A stretch of DNA of 64,000 bases, from NCBI GenBank assembly GCA_038214685.1, contig JBBQRO010000002.1, forward strand, positions 1 through 64,000. Reading direction: 5' to 3'. Below the pieces are notes generated by a model, which was not told where the DNA came from, ran no database searches, and saw nothing but the letters and a program-made list of their open reading frames with translations. Origin of the DNA: CADCTB01 sp038214685 (GTDB lineage: Bacteria; Actinomycetota; Acidimicrobiia; Acidimicrobiales; AC-14). The stretch's first letter is position 1, and each line of letters starts with the position of its first letter. Shown piece by piece: positions 16,233 through 26,645 of the stretch. The translations under genes were made by a program, and so were the position numbers.

Positions 16233-17080
16233 TGCGCCGGGCCGGCGGGGTGATCGCGCTGGCGGTGGCGGTCGCCCTGCTGGCTGGGGCGTGCGGGAAC
16301 GGGTCGTCAGGCGGCACCGGTTCCGACCCTGTGGCCATGGCCGAGGACCCCGCCCGCGTCCTGGCCAACTCCCAGTACCCCGAGCTCCCCGTCGACGGGC
16401 TGCGCATGAAGTACCTGCTGGATACCGGCCAGCACCTGACCCACGTGCTGTCTTTCGTCGACGGTCTCCAGATGGACGAGCGGGCGGCCACCGCCGCCCT
16501 GCGCCACTTCGAGCAGCTCCGCCAAGAGGTCACCCTCGAAGTGCAGGGCGAGGACGGGCCGCTGATCTACAACGTGCGACCGCGGAACTATCCCCAGCGC
16601 TACGTGGTGATCGTCCCCGACGGGGCGCCCCTCCCGCGGTGGGCCGGGCGGCCGGAAGAGGGCCGCTCGTTCGCCTCGACCCGCCCGGTCAACATCGACC
16701 ACGCGGTCACCGTGATCCGAGTGGCTGACAAGCCCTTCGTCCTGGCGGCGCCCTTCGACACCATGCCCCGCTCCACCCAGCTCGACACCGTGTTCATGCA
16801 CGGGGCCTGCGCCCGGTCCGCGTCGATCACCACCGACGAGGCCGCGGCCTACCGCTTCGGCGCCAACATCCACAACCAGGGCGAGGGGGCCATCTGCGGA
16901 GCCGAGAGCCGCCAGCTCGCGGCCCGGCAGCTGGACATGAGTTCCCCGGCCGTGGCCGACATCGCCACAGCGAACCGGGCCGTGGCCCCGGCACGCGGAC
17001 CTACCCTCGTCCTGCCGCCGTTCGACGAGCGCCGCTACTCCCAGCTGCCCGCCGTGGGCGCCATCTTCACCCTGGGGTGA
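16232..17080 (+). CDS. lipoprotein of unknown function
   Basis: A 282-residue protein beginning MRRAGGVIALAVAVALLAGACG, a typical signal peptide with lipobox AGAC. The mature part has a conserved-looking HGACARSASIT segment near residue 190 and two other cysteines that could form a disulfide. No catalytic signature is visible. It is translationally coupled to the M15 peptidase (TGATG overlap), which suggests a cell-envelope function. Its last 14 bases overlap the convergent gene. Confidence 0.75.
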   Translation: MRRAGGVIALAVAVALLAGACGNGSSGGTGSDPVAMAEDPARVLANSQYPELPVDGLRMKYLLDTGQHLTHVLSFVDGLQMDERAATAALRHFEQLRQEVTLEVQGEDGPLIYNVRPRNYPQRYVVIVPDGAPLPRWAGRPEEGRSFASTRPVNIDHAVTVIRVADKPFVLAAPFDTMPRSTQLDTVFMHGACARSASITTDEAAAYRFGANIHNQGEGAICGAESRQLAARQLDMSSPAVADIATANRAVAPARGPTLVLPPFDERRYSQLPAVGAIFTLG

Positions 17081-17609
17081 TCGGGCCCCTCGGCCTGCGG
17101 CCGGCAAGGACGCGGAACGCCTCGGCGGTGACCGTGCCGTATACCAGGTGGGCGCTCAGGTCCTTGGCGATGGTGGGCCCGTCGTACTCCCAAATGGGCT
17201 GGTACAGCTTGGCGAGCGGCAGGACGACGTAGCTGTTGGCGAACGCTGCCGTGCCCAGGACCGGGCCGTGACGGTGGCGCTGGACGGCAGCCGATCCAGC
17301 CACCAGGCCGTACTGGGCACCCCACATCAGCCCGGTTCCCCAGTGCATGAGATTGCTCATCACGCGGGCCCACTTCGGGTCGAGCTCCACCTGGAACAGG
17401 CCCTCAACCAGCCGCCTGCCCACCTCGGCCGGCGCCGGCGCACCGTCCCACTCGTCGAGCCCGGCCGACGTCTCCCATGCAAGGAGCGGCTGATCGCCCC
17501 CACCGCTGCGGTAGCGCCGATACATGAGCAGGTCCATCGCTGCGGTACCTACCGCTCCCGCCAGCACGCCACGAGTCAGCGCACCCAGCGGTGTAATCGT
17601 CCTGCCCAT
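17067..17609 (-). CDS. DUF1440-like membrane protein, probable SoxR-family target
   Basis: A 180-residue protein with hydrophobic segments GVLAGAVGTAAMDLLMY (about 14-30), HWGTGLMWGAQYGLVAG, AAFANSYVVLPLA and a final weaker one. The pattern resembles DUF1440-type inner-membrane proteins; function unknown. GAGGGAG lies a few bases before ATG 17609. Its promoter has the 19-bp -35/-10 spacer used by MerR-family activators, and the divergent gene encodes a SoxR-like protein, so regulation by that protein is likely. Confidence 0.75.
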   Translation of the reverse strand: MGRTITPLGALTRGVLAGAVGTAAMDLLMYRRYRSGGGDQPLLAWETSAGLDEWDGAPAPAEVGRRLVEGLFQVELDPKWARVMSNLMHWGTGLMWGAQYGLVAGSAAVQRHRHGPVLGTAAFANSYVVLPLAKLYQPIWEYDGPTIAKDLSAHLVYGTVTAEAFRVLAGRRPRGPITPG

Positions 17610-17634
17610 GTCCGTTCTCCCTCAGAGGTGCAGC

Positions 17635-17665
17635 GCGGTAAGGTCTTAACCTCACTTTAGGTCAA
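17635..17665 (-). promoter_or_regulatory. MerR/SoxR-type promoter with 19-bp spacer and dyad
   Basis: On the minus strand TTGACC (17660-17665) and TACCGC (17635-17640) are 19 bp apart, the overlong spacer that MerR-family proteins untwist. A near-palindrome, TTAACCT and AGGTCAA separated by six bases, occupies the spacer and is the likely operator. It directs the DUF1440-like gene and lies immediately before the SoxR-like start codon. Confidence 0.6.
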
Positions 17666-17673
17666 GGGGAGTG

Positions 17674-18141
17674 ATGAGCGCCGAGGTTGAGCTGGTCGAT
17701 CACGATCTGTCCATCGGCGCAGTTGCCGAACGGGCCGGCGTCAACGTCTCCGCCCTACGATTCTACGAGGACCGGGGTTTGATCAGCTCCCGAAGATCCG
17801 AGGGAGGCCAGCGCCGGTACGCGCGCCAGGTGCTCCGCCGGGTGGCCTTCATCCAGGTGGCCCAGCGGGTGGGACTCACGCTCGAGGAGATCGGTCACGC
17901 CCTGGCCACCCTCCCCGACGACGGGCTCACCACCGAGCACTGGAAGCGCCTGTCCGCAGGATGGCGACCGATGCTCGACCAACGCATCCGGCTCTTGGAA
18001 GGTTTGCGCGACGAGCTCGACTCCTGCATCGGATGCGGGTGCCTGTCGATCGAGCGATGCCGTCTGCGCAACCCTGGCGACCGGGCCGCGGCGCTCGGGC
18101 CCGGGCCCCGCTACCTGCTGGGCGACGAGCCGGTGGCGTGA
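17674..18141 (+). CDS. soxR: SoxR-like redox-sensing MerR regulator
   Basis: A 155-residue MerR protein. The helix-turn-helix is LSIGAVAERAGVNVSALRFYE (given here in part as SIGAVAERAG, about 13-22); a dimerisation helix covers about 80-115. Cysteines 118, 121, 123 and 129 (CIGCGCLSIERC) match the C-x2-C-x-C-x5-C [2Fe-2S] site of SoxR exactly. It would be activated by oxidation of the cluster. I use ATG 17674; a GTG one codon earlier is possible, with AAGGGGAG just upstream. The stop overlaps a possible ATG of the dioxygenase gene. Confidence 0.92.
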   Translation: MSAEVELVDHDLSIGAVAERAGVNVSALRFYEDRGLISSRRSEGGQRRYARQVLRRVAFIQVAQRVGLTLEEIGHALATLPDDGLTTEHWKRLSAGWRPMLDQRIRLLEGLRDELDSCIGCGCLSIERCRLRNPGDRAAALGPGPRYLLGDEPVA

Positions 18142-18203
18142 TGCACACGACATCTTCAGCAGTGTCTCAGGCCCCTCACAGCGAACAGGACGATGATCCG
18201 CCC

Positions 18204-18914
18204 ATGAACCGCCGCCCAGACGACCTCGACCTCTCCCGGCGCAACGTCGTGCTCGCCGGCTTGGGGGCGGCGGCCGCCGCCGTGCTGGCCGCCTGTGCAC
18301 GCAACGGCGGCGACAGCGGCGGCGGCGGTACGGGCGCTGCGGCCCAAGGATCCTCGACCGTGACGGGAGTGCCGTCAACCACACCTGCCGCCGCACCCGC
18401 CGCGGGCGCCACGACGACGCCGCTCGCCGCCACCCCCGAGTGCGCCGACGACGACGATGTGACCCCCGCCCAGACGGAGGGGCCGTTCTTCACGCCCAAC
18501 TCCCCCGAGCGCACCATCATCCGCGCCGGCGCCGGCGGCACCAAGCTTCTGCTCACGGGCACGGTGGTGACCACCGGCTGCAAGCCGATCGGCAGGGCGC
18601 TCGTCGACTTCTGGCAGACCGACGCCGCCGGCGTCTACGACAACGCCGGCGTCGGCTTCCGGGGCCATCAGTTCACCGACGCCCAGGGCCGGTACCAACT
18701 CGAGGCGGTCGTGCCCGGCCTGTACCCGGGACGGACCCGGCACGTCCACGTCAAGGTCCAGGCGCCCGGCGGGAGGATCCTCACCACCCAGCTGTACTTT
18801 CCCGGCGAGGCCCGCAACGCCTCCGACGGGATCTACCGCAAGGAGTGCGAGGTGGCCATGACCGACGCCGCCGACGGCAAGCAGGCCACCTTCACCTTCG
18901 TCCTGAACAGCTGA
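18204..18914 (+). CDS. Tat-exported intradiol dioxygenase-like lipoprotein
   Basis: A 236-residue protein. The N-terminus has a twin-arginine signal (LSRRNVVLAG) ending in a lipobox LAAC, then a Gly/Ser/Thr/Pro linker (about 37-75). The catalytic domain shows TEGPFF, DFWQTDAAGVYDN and RHVHVKV, which carry the Tyr and His ligands of the non-haem iron in intradiol dioxygenases (catechol ring cleavage). Export of such an enzyme is seen in some actinobacteria; the substrate is unknown. A longer start at ATG 18141, overlapping the soxR stop, adds 21 residues and would couple translation. Confidence 0.85.
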   Translation: MNRRPDDLDLSRRNVVLAGLGAAAAAVLAACARNGGDSGGGGTGAAAQGSSTVTGVPSTTPAAAPAAGATTTPLAATPECADDDDVTPAQTEGPFFTPNSPERTIIRAGAGGTKLLLTGTVVTTGCKPIGRALVDFWQTDAAGVYDNAGVGFRGHQFTDAQGRYQLEAVVPGLYPGRTRHVHVKVQAPGGRILTTQLYFPGEARNASDGIYRKECEVAMTDAADGKQATFTFVLNS

Positions 18915-18938
18915 CGTCGGTCAGGCCGAGAGGGCGGG

Positions 18939-20783
18939 TCACCCGATGTCGTACTCCTTCAGCTTGGCCTTGTTGGCCGTTGTCGGGGCCTGGAGGCGCA
19001 GCAGCTCGGCGTAGATCCCGTCCCCGTCGGCCAGCTCGGCGGGCGATCCGATCTCGCTGACCGCACCGTGGCGGATCCCGACGATCACGTCGACGTTCTG
19101 AATGGTGGCCAGCCGGTGGGCGATGATCAGCGTTGTGCGGCCACGCATGAGCCGGTCGAGGGCATCCTGCACCTCGCGCTCGGCCTTGCTGTCGAGGGAG
19201 CTCGTGGCCTCGTCGAGGATGAGGATCGGCGGGTTCTTCATGAGGGCCCGGGCGATGGCGATCCGCTGCTTCTGGCCGCCTGAGAGCTTGACCCCCCGCT
19301 CGCCGATCTGGGTGTCGAACCCCTCGGGAAGGCGCTCGATGAAGTCGAGGGCGTTGGCGGCGCGGGCTGCGGCGGCCACCTGCTCCTGGTCGGAACCGGC
19401 CTGGCCGTAGGTGATGTTCTCCAGCACCGTGCCGTAGAAGAGGGCAGGCTCCTGGAACACCACGCCGATCGCCTGTCGCAGCGACGACTGGCTGACCGAC
19501 CGGATGTCGGCCCCGTCGATGGCGATGCGGCCGTCGGTGGCCTCGTAGAGACGGAGCAGCAGGTTGGCCAGCGTGGTCTTGCCTTCCCCGCTCTCCCCCA
19601 CCAGGGCCACCTTGGTGCCCGGCTCGATGGTGAAGCTGACATCGTTGATGACCGGCTGGCCGCCCTGGTAGTGGAACGACACGTCGCGGTACTCCACTCG
19701 ACCGGCGGTCACCTCCAGCTCGGCGGCATCGGCGGCGTCGACGATCGTCGGCACCTCGCTCATCACCGCGAAGAAGTCCTTGCTGTCGGCCGCCGCCCGC
19801 TGGATCTGGTCGACGACGAACGAGGAGGCGAACAGGGGAAACTGGGCCTGCAGTGAGAGCTGGAGCATCAGCACCACCGTGCCGATGGACTGCTCCAGCG
19901 GCCCGAACGAACCGTTGAGGGCCTGGCCGATGATGATGGCGTAGATGGCGAAGAAGATGAGGTTGAGGCTCAGCCCCCGCCAGACGTCGTCCCGATGCCA
20001 GTACCTCGACTGCACTTTGGTCTGCGCTTCGATCGAGCGGCGGGCGCCGGCAAAGATGTTGCGCTCGACGCGTTCGTGCACGAACGACTTCACCACTCGG
20101 ATATTGCCGATGACCTCGATGAAGCGGCCATTGGCGTAGTCGGTTTCCTGGTTGATGCCGACCTGACGCGCCTGCCAACCCCGGCTCGTCCTGGTGGTGA
20201 GCCAGATGTACAGCGGGAACAGCACGGCCAGTAGCAGCGCGACGAACGGCGAGTAGCGGGCAAGGATGACGAGGGTGAACGCGCTGCTGAGGAAGAAGCC
20301 GATGAAGTTGTTGGCCATGGCCTGGACCAGCTGTGAAATCCCGGCGATGCTGCGTTCGAGCTTGCTGGTGAGACCGCCGGTGACGGCGTTGTCGTAGAAC
20401 TCCAGTGGAAGCTCAAGGAGATGGTCGTAGTACCGCTGGCTCAACAGCGTTTGAAGCTTCGTCCCCAGCAGGTCTCCGATGTAGCCCTGAATGTTCGTAA
20501 GGAGCGACACGAGAACTCCGGCCGCGAACAGCAGGGCGAGAAGGCGACCGAAGTGGCTGGTGGCCACCGACTGACCAGACCCGCGCTTCACCACGGCGTC
20601 GACGAGGAACTTGAGGAGGAAGGGGTTGGCCTGGTTGAGCATGGCCACGACCACCACGAACACCGCCGTCGCCAGGTAGTACCGCTTCAGGACCCAGGTG
20701 TACCGGATGATCCGGAGAATGTCTTTCACGAACCTGGCTTTCTGCAACCTTTCGCACTCGTTGCACGGTGCGCGACCGGCCAT
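18939..20783 (-). CDS. ABC exporter, fused membrane and ATPase domains
   Basis: A 614-residue half-transporter that should work as a homodimer. Six membrane helices (about 35-320) are followed by a nucleotide-binding domain: Walker A GESGEGKT, Q-loop VVFQEP, signature LSGGQKQR, Walker B ILILDEATSSLD and the H-loop IIAHRL. It belongs to the MsbA/MDR-like group; lipid, drug or peptide export is possible, and no neighbour identifies the cargo. The start at 20783 gives an unusual Cys-containing leader (MAGRAPCNEC); an internal start nearer KDILRII is possible. Confidence 0.92.
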   Translation of the reverse strand: MAGRAPCNECERLQKARFVKDILRIIRYTWVLKRYYLATAVFVVVVAMLNQANPFLLKFLVDAVVKRGSGQSVATSHFGRLLALLFAAGVLVSLLTNIQGYIGDLLGTKLQTLLSQRYYDHLLELPLEFYDNAVTGGLTSKLERSIAGISQLVQAMANNFIGFFLSSAFTLVILARYSPFVALLLAVLFPLYIWLTTRTSRGWQARQVGINQETDYANGRFIEVIGNIRVVKSFVHERVERNIFAGARRSIEAQTKVQSRYWHRDDVWRGLSLNLIFFAIYAIIIGQALNGSFGPLEQSIGTVVLMLQLSLQAQFPLFASSFVVDQIQRAAADSKDFFAVMSEVPTIVDAADAAELEVTAGRVEYRDVSFHYQGGQPVINDVSFTIEPGTKVALVGESGEGKTTLANLLLRLYEATDGRIAIDGADIRSVSQSSLRQAIGVVFQEPALFYGTVLENITYGQAGSDQEQVAAAARAANALDFIERLPEGFDTQIGERGVKLSGGQKQRIAIARALMKNPPILILDEATSSLDSKAEREVQDALDRLMRGRTTLIIAHRLATIQNVDVIVGIRHGAVSEIGSPAELADGDGIYAELLRLQAPTTANKAKLKEYDIG

Positions 20784-20849
20784 CGTAGGTGAGTGCTCCG
20801 TCGAGCCCGGCAGCCACAGAGGCTCAAAACACTGGAGTCCTGCTGGATC

Positions 20850-20880
20850 TTGACTTATTCCAGCCCATGAGCGTTAGACT
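20850..20880 (+). promoter_or_regulatory. fur-katG promoter, leaderless
   Basis: TTGACT (20850-20855) and TAGACT (20875-20880) lie just before GTG 20887, so transcription should begin at or within one base of the start codon. The spacing is 19 bases, which is long; GTTAGA (20873-20878) gives 17. The AT-rich segment between them is a plausible Fur-type operator. Confidence 0.5.
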
Positions 20881-20886
20881 CCGGGC

Positions 20887-21321
20887 GTGCCCAGCGAGTT
20901 GACCGACAACCAGGCGGTTCTCCGCCGGCACGGTATGCACGTCACCGCCCAGCGATTGGCCGTCCTGCGGGCGGTGTCCGACGGACCACACCGGACAGCG
21001 GACGACATCTACAAGGTCGTCCGGGCCGAGATCGGTGCCATCTCACACCAGGCGGTGTACGACTCCCTGGCCGCCCTCACCGACAAGGGCGTCTTCCGAC
21101 GCATCCAGCCCGCCGGGTCGTCGGCCCGCTACGAGAACCGGGTCGGCGACAACCACCACCACCTCATCTGTCGACGGTGCGGTCGCATGGTCGACGTCGA
21201 CTGTGCGGTCGGCTACACCCCGTGCCTGACGGCCGACGACGACTCGGGCTACGAGATCGACGAAGCCGAGGTCATCTACTGGGGTCGATGCCCCCAGTGT
21301 GCGGCGGCAGCACCGGTCTGA
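20887..21321 (+). CDS. furA: Fur-family regulator of katG
   Basis: A 144-residue Fur/PerR-type repressor. An N-terminal winged helix (about 10-80; TAQRLAVLRAV, HQAVYDSLAALTDKGVFRRI) precedes a metal-binding and dimer domain with DNHHHLICRRCG and a second CPQC pair for structural zinc. It is directly upstream of katG (50 bases), the arrangement of furA-katG in mycobacteria and streptomycetes, where the regulator represses katG until oxidised. The GTG start follows the -10 box by six bases with no Shine-Dalgarno sequence. Confidence 0.92.
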   Translation: MPSELTDNQAVLRRHGMHVTAQRLAVLRAVSDGPHRTADDIYKVVRAEIGAISHQAVYDSLAALTDKGVFRRIQPAGSSARYENRVGDNHHHLICRRCGRMVDVDCAVGYTPCLTADDDSGYEIDEAEVIYWGRCPQCAAAAPV

Positions 21322-21371
21322 GCAGCTCCGCTTTGGATCAAGAACCACCAACGAGACAGGAGAAGACCGAC

Positions 21372-23570
<2,199 letters not shown>

Positions 23571-23611
23571 TCGGAACGCCAACTCCGATCTGGTTGCCGG
23601 CGAGGAAGGCA

Positions 23612-23657
23612 CGCCGCTCGGGGCTACGCGGAGGCAGGCTCCGCCCCCCGAGCGGCG
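23612..23657 (+). terminator. katG terminator, 12-bp inverted repeat with inner hairpin
   Basis: CGCCGCTCGGGG (23612-23623) and CCCCGAGCGGCG (23646-23657) are exact complements. Between them GCGGAG and CTCCGC form a second, inner stem. There is no U-tract, as is usual in high-GC actinobacteria. Confidence 0.75.
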
Positions 23658-23726
23658 AGCAACGCCGTGGGATAGAACATGGCGTCTGGCGCCGGTACAT
23701 CGCCGCGCTCCAAGCAAGGAGATGCA

Positions 23727-23996
23727 ATGCCCAAGGTCGTAATCACCCACAACGTCGTCGACGTAGCCAAGTGGCTGGAGTTCAAATCTGAGCGAGCCGA
23801 CTCCATCGCTGCGCTGGGTGGCAGCAACGTGGTCGACCACGTCTCGCAGGATGGGAGCAACACCGTGGCTGTGGCCGCGGACGTAGATGATGTGGCGGGG
23901 CTGCTGGCGGCACTGTCTTCGCCGCCTCCGGAGGTCGGGGCCGTCATGGAAAAGCATGGGGTCATTCCGCCCCTGGCGATCTTCGTCGAGCAGTAG
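23727..23996 (+). CDS. small protein resembling the antibiotic-monooxygenase fold
   Basis: An 89-residue protein, MPKVVITHNVVDVAKWLEF at the start and ending IPPLAIFVEQ. The alternating beta/helix pattern and the small size fit dimeric alpha-beta-barrel proteins, but no catalytic residue can be assigned. AAGGAG lies five bases before ATG 23727. It follows the katG terminator by 69 bases, so it has its own promoter. Confidence 0.75.
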   Translation: MPKVVITHNVVDVAKWLEFKSERADSIAALGGSNVVDHVSQDGSNTVAVAADVDDVAGLLAALSSPPPEVGAVMEKHGVIPPLAIFVEQ

Positions 23997-24030
23997 CCCA
24001 TCCGCTGGGCGGGCGACGCTCCGGGCCAAG

Positions 24031-24135
24031 ATTGGGAGGGAGCTTGTGGGGGCAACGGCGGTGGCCACGGCGGTTGCAGACAGCTACACCTTCACGCTCC
24101 AACGGGTGAGCGGCGCCTGGTTGATCGCCGGCTGA
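24031..24135 (+). pseudogene. possible C-terminal remnant of a SnoaL/NTF2-like gene
   Basis: About 34 residues in frame end with DSYTFTLQRVSGAWLIAG and a TGA. This resembles the last two strands of NTF2-like proteins. No matching N-terminal part, start codon or ribosome-binding site precedes it, so it looks like a gene remnant. It may be chance. Confidence 0.3.
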
Positions 24136-24251
24136 GTCGGTCGCGGGCGGGAGGCGCGCCCATGCGGGTGAGGTGCCTGGCGTACCGTGATCCCATCCGT
24201 GGCCGGCTCGGCCAACGCAAAGCGGAGGTTCCTGACCTACGAGGTGGCACG

Positions 24252-24764
24252 ATGTCGATCGGTGAGCAGAGTCAGGGACGCAGCAGCCTGGCTTCTGGAA
24301 TCGTGTTCCTCGTCGGCGCCGGCGTGTACGCGCTGGTCCAGGGGCCCGGCGGCGCCGACTTCAACCTGACGCCGCTGTTCGTTGGGACGGTCGCCATCGT
24401 CGCCGGCTTGTCCAGCCGCCGGCGCAGGGCGCTGGCCACCGGGCTCGTCCTGGCGGGCTGGGGCGCGGCCGTCCTCGCCGTGGCCCACGGCGTGGTGCCG
24501 GCCGAACGGACCACCCCGGCCTACATGCTCGGGATCGCGGTCGGGCTGCTGGTCACGGCCGGGGTGTCCCGCCACGACGGCCGCGGTGAGCTGATGAACA
24601 GCGCGGCCGTCGCCGCCTTCCTCGGTCCGCTCGGGCTCTACCTGACCTACGACGTGGCCGCCCTCGGGCGCTGGCCGGCATGGGCGGTCACCCTCGTGGG
24701 GTTGGCCGCGTGGGAGCTGTTCTGGAGCCTGCGGTCCTCGGCGCCGGCTTCCTCGCCCGGGTGA
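24252..24764 (+). CDS. multi-pass membrane protein of unknown function
   Basis: A 170-residue protein with about six hydrophobic segments, among them GIVFLVGAGVYALVQG, LFVGTVAIVAGL, LATGLVLAGWGAAVLAVAHG and AVTLVGLAAWELFW. The segments make up almost the whole protein. GAGGTGG lies five bases before ATG 24252. It precedes the sigma-factor operon by 99 bases and is probably separate. I recognise no family. Confidence 0.75.
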   Translation: MSIGEQSQGRSSLASGIVFLVGAGVYALVQGPGGADFNLTPLFVGTVAIVAGLSSRRRRALATGLVLAGWGAAVLAVAHGVVPAERTTPAYMLGIAVGLLVTAGVSRHDGRGELMNSAAVAAFLGPLGLYLTYDVAALGRWPAWAVTLVGLAAWELFWSLRSSAPASSPG

Positions 24765-24863
24765 CGGACCCGGGGCTCCCGGGATGCGGCGCTCGGTAGG
24801 GCTGACTCACCTGTTCATGCAATCAAAGCAACCCCGCCGGCGTCTCCTTCCCATGAACCCGAC

Positions 24864-25379
24864 ATGACCGACCAAGCCTTCCTCGACGCCACCATGGCCC
24901 ACCTCGATGTGGTGTGGAGCATCGCCCGCCGCATGAGCACTGACCCCGCGGACGCCGAGGACCTCGTTCAGGAGACCTACGCCCGAGCCTGGCGGGGCTT
25001 CGCCGACCAGGGCCGTGGCGACGTCCGGTCGTGGTTGGTGGCCATCTGCCTGAACACGGCGCGCTCGGAGCTGCGCCGTACCCGGCGCCGCCCCCTGACC
25101 CTGGTAAGCGGATTCGACGTCGACGAGCATGAGGCACCCGTGGACGTCTGTAGCGACGCACTTGCCTCGGTGGAGCGACAGGCGGTGTCGCGGGCTCTCG
25201 CCGCCCTGCCTGAGGCCCAGCGGCGGGCCATCGTGCTGGTCGACATCGGGGGCCTCAGCGCCCGGGAGGCGGCGGAGATCGAAGGTTCCCCCCGTGGGAC
25301 GATCCTGGCCCGCCTCCACCGGGGCCGGCGCCAGCTCGCGGTTCTCGCCGAGCGGGAGGGTCTCCACCGTGGTCCATGA
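24864..25379 (+). CDS. ECF-family RNA polymerase sigma factor
   Basis: A 171-residue ECF sigma factor. The sigma-2 region (about 12-80) has DAEDLVQETYARAWRGF for core binding and -10 recognition; the sigma-4 region (about 110-165) has ALPEAQRRAIVLVDIGGLSAREAAEI as helix-turn-helix (here in two adjoining parts). The gene overlaps the anti-sigma gene by 11 bases. The operon continues with an AhpD-like protein and a radical SAM enzyme, which suggests control of a redox-related modification response. Confidence 0.93.
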   Translation: MTDQAFLDATMAHLDVVWSIARRMSTDPADAEDLVQETYARAWRGFADQGRGDVRSWLVAICLNTARSELRRTRRRPLTLVSGFDVDEHEAPVDVCSDALASVERQAVSRALAALPEAQRRAIVLVDIGGLSAREAAEIEGSPRGTILARLHRGRRQLAVLAEREGLHRGP

Positions 25380-26025
25380 GGATCGGCGTCTCGCCGCGTA
25401 TCTCGACGCCGACCTCGGCCCGGCCGAGGTCGAAGCGGTCGAAGCGCATCTCCTGGACTGCGACGGGTGCTGGCAGGCGGTGAACGAAGCTCGCCGCGGC
25501 CGCGCCCTGGCCGAAGCCATGCGCGAGCTGGCGCCGGCGGCGCTGAGGGACCGGGTGCGCATGACCGTCGAAGGAGCCCCGCCCACCCCACGGGCGCACT
25601 GCGCACGCCGCCGCCTCGGCCGTCGTGCCGGCACGGTCATGGCCGCCTTGGCCCTCCTGGCCGGGGTGTTCTGGGCCGGCGCTGGCCGCGGAGGCTCCGA
25701 TCCGGCATCGGTGGCCGCCGTCGTCCGGGCGGCCGGGAGCCCGACAGCGCCTTCGGCGGTGGTGGCCGACGGCCAGGAGATCGCCTTGTCCCGCGATTCC
25801 CTCGACGGCAAGGCCGTGACCGTCGCCCGCTCCGCCGCCCCCTTCGCCATGCCCCCCGGAGGTCGCCATCTGGGCGGACCCGACTCCCCCTGGGTCGCAC
25901 GGCGGGCAACGATGACCGTCGTCTGCCTCAGCGGGCCCGACAACATCCTGGTCGTCGCCGACCTGCCCGCGGAGCGCCTCATTGCGTGGGCGACGCGTGA
26001 GCATGCACCCGTCCTGCCGGCATGA
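25369..26025 (+). CDS. membrane anti-sigma factor with zinc-binding domain
   Basis: A 218-residue protein. The N-terminal anti-sigma domain has the zinc motif HLLDCDGCW (H-x3-C-x2-C). A single membrane helix (about 86-104; AGTVMAALALLAGVFWAG) separates it from an extracytoplasmic domain of about 110 residues that ends near VVADLPAERL. GTG 25369 lies inside the end of the sigma gene and follows GGGAGGG. It should hold the sigma factor at the membrane until an external or zinc/thiol signal releases it. Confidence 0.88.
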   Translation: MVHEDRRLAAYLDADLGPAEVEAVEAHLLDCDGCWQAVNEARRGRALAEAMRELAPAALRDRVRMTVEGAPPTPRAHCARRRLGRRAGTVMAALALLAGVFWAGAGRGGSDPASVAAVVRAAGSPTAPSAVVADGQEIALSRDSLDGKAVTVARSAAPFAMPPGGRHLGGPDSPWVARRATMTVVCLSGPDNILVVADLPAERLIAWATREHAPVLPA

Positions 26026-26645
26026 CGGACGCGCCGACCGCAGGGATCCCCATCGGGCGCCTCGCCGAGGCCAGGGCCCCGATAGCTGGGCGCGGCCCGC
26101 TGGTGGCCCTCGTCGAGGTGGACCAGGCGCCCTTGCTGGCCCGCCCGTACTTCGCCGACGGTGATCCCGGTCCGATCGTCGCCGCCCTGGCCCAGGTCCC
26201 CGAGATGCTCGAGGCCACCGTGCCGTTCCTGGGTCGCGTCCTGGGGCCCTCGTGCCTCCCGGCCCGCATCAAGGAGATCGTGGTCCTGCGCACCTCGGCG
26301 CGGGCGTCGTGCCGGTACTGCGTCGACGCCCATACCGTGGTCGCCCGCGATGTCGGGCTCTCCCTGGCCGAGGTGCGGGCCCTGCGGGGCGAGCTGGGGG
26401 TGGAGGCGACGTTTTCTGATCCGGCCGAGCGGGCGGTCATCGGTTGGTGCGACGCCCTGGTCGGCACCGGTCCCGTGGGCCAGGACATCAAGTCCAGCCT
26501 CGGCGGAGCCTTCGCCGACCACGAGGTCGTGGAGCTGACATTGCTGGGAGCCACCACGCTGCTGCTCAACCGCTTCTGCACCGCCCTCGACCTGCCCACC
26601 TCACCCGAGGTGGCGGCCCGGCTCATGGCCGAGGGACTTTCGTGA
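26022..26645 (+). CDS. AhpD-like (carboxymuconolactone decarboxylase family) protein
   Basis: A 207-residue alpha-helical protein. The AhpD redox motif CRYCVDAH (C-x2-C-x3-H; Cys97, Cys100, His104) is complete, so a thiol peroxidase or disulfide reductase role is likely. The start overlaps the anti-sigma stop by ATGA, and the stop overlaps the radical SAM start by GTGA. Tight coupling implies it is a core member of the sigma operon. Both cysteines are encoded by normal Cys codons. Confidence 0.88.
   Translation: MTDAPTAGIPIGRLAEARAPIAGRGPLVALVEVDQAPLLARPYFADGDPGPIVAALAQVPEMLEATVPFLGRVLGPSCLPARIKEIVVLRTSARASCRYCVDAHTVVARDVGLSLAEVRALRGELGVEATFSDPAERAVIGWCDALVGTGPVGQDIKSSLGGAFADHEVVELTLLGATTLLLNRFCTALDLPTSPEVAARLMAEGLS

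Noticed and set aside
26022..26645. AhpD-like protein as an additional selenoprotein
   Set aside because: Both active-site positions are encoded by normal Cys codons and the frame has no internal TGA.
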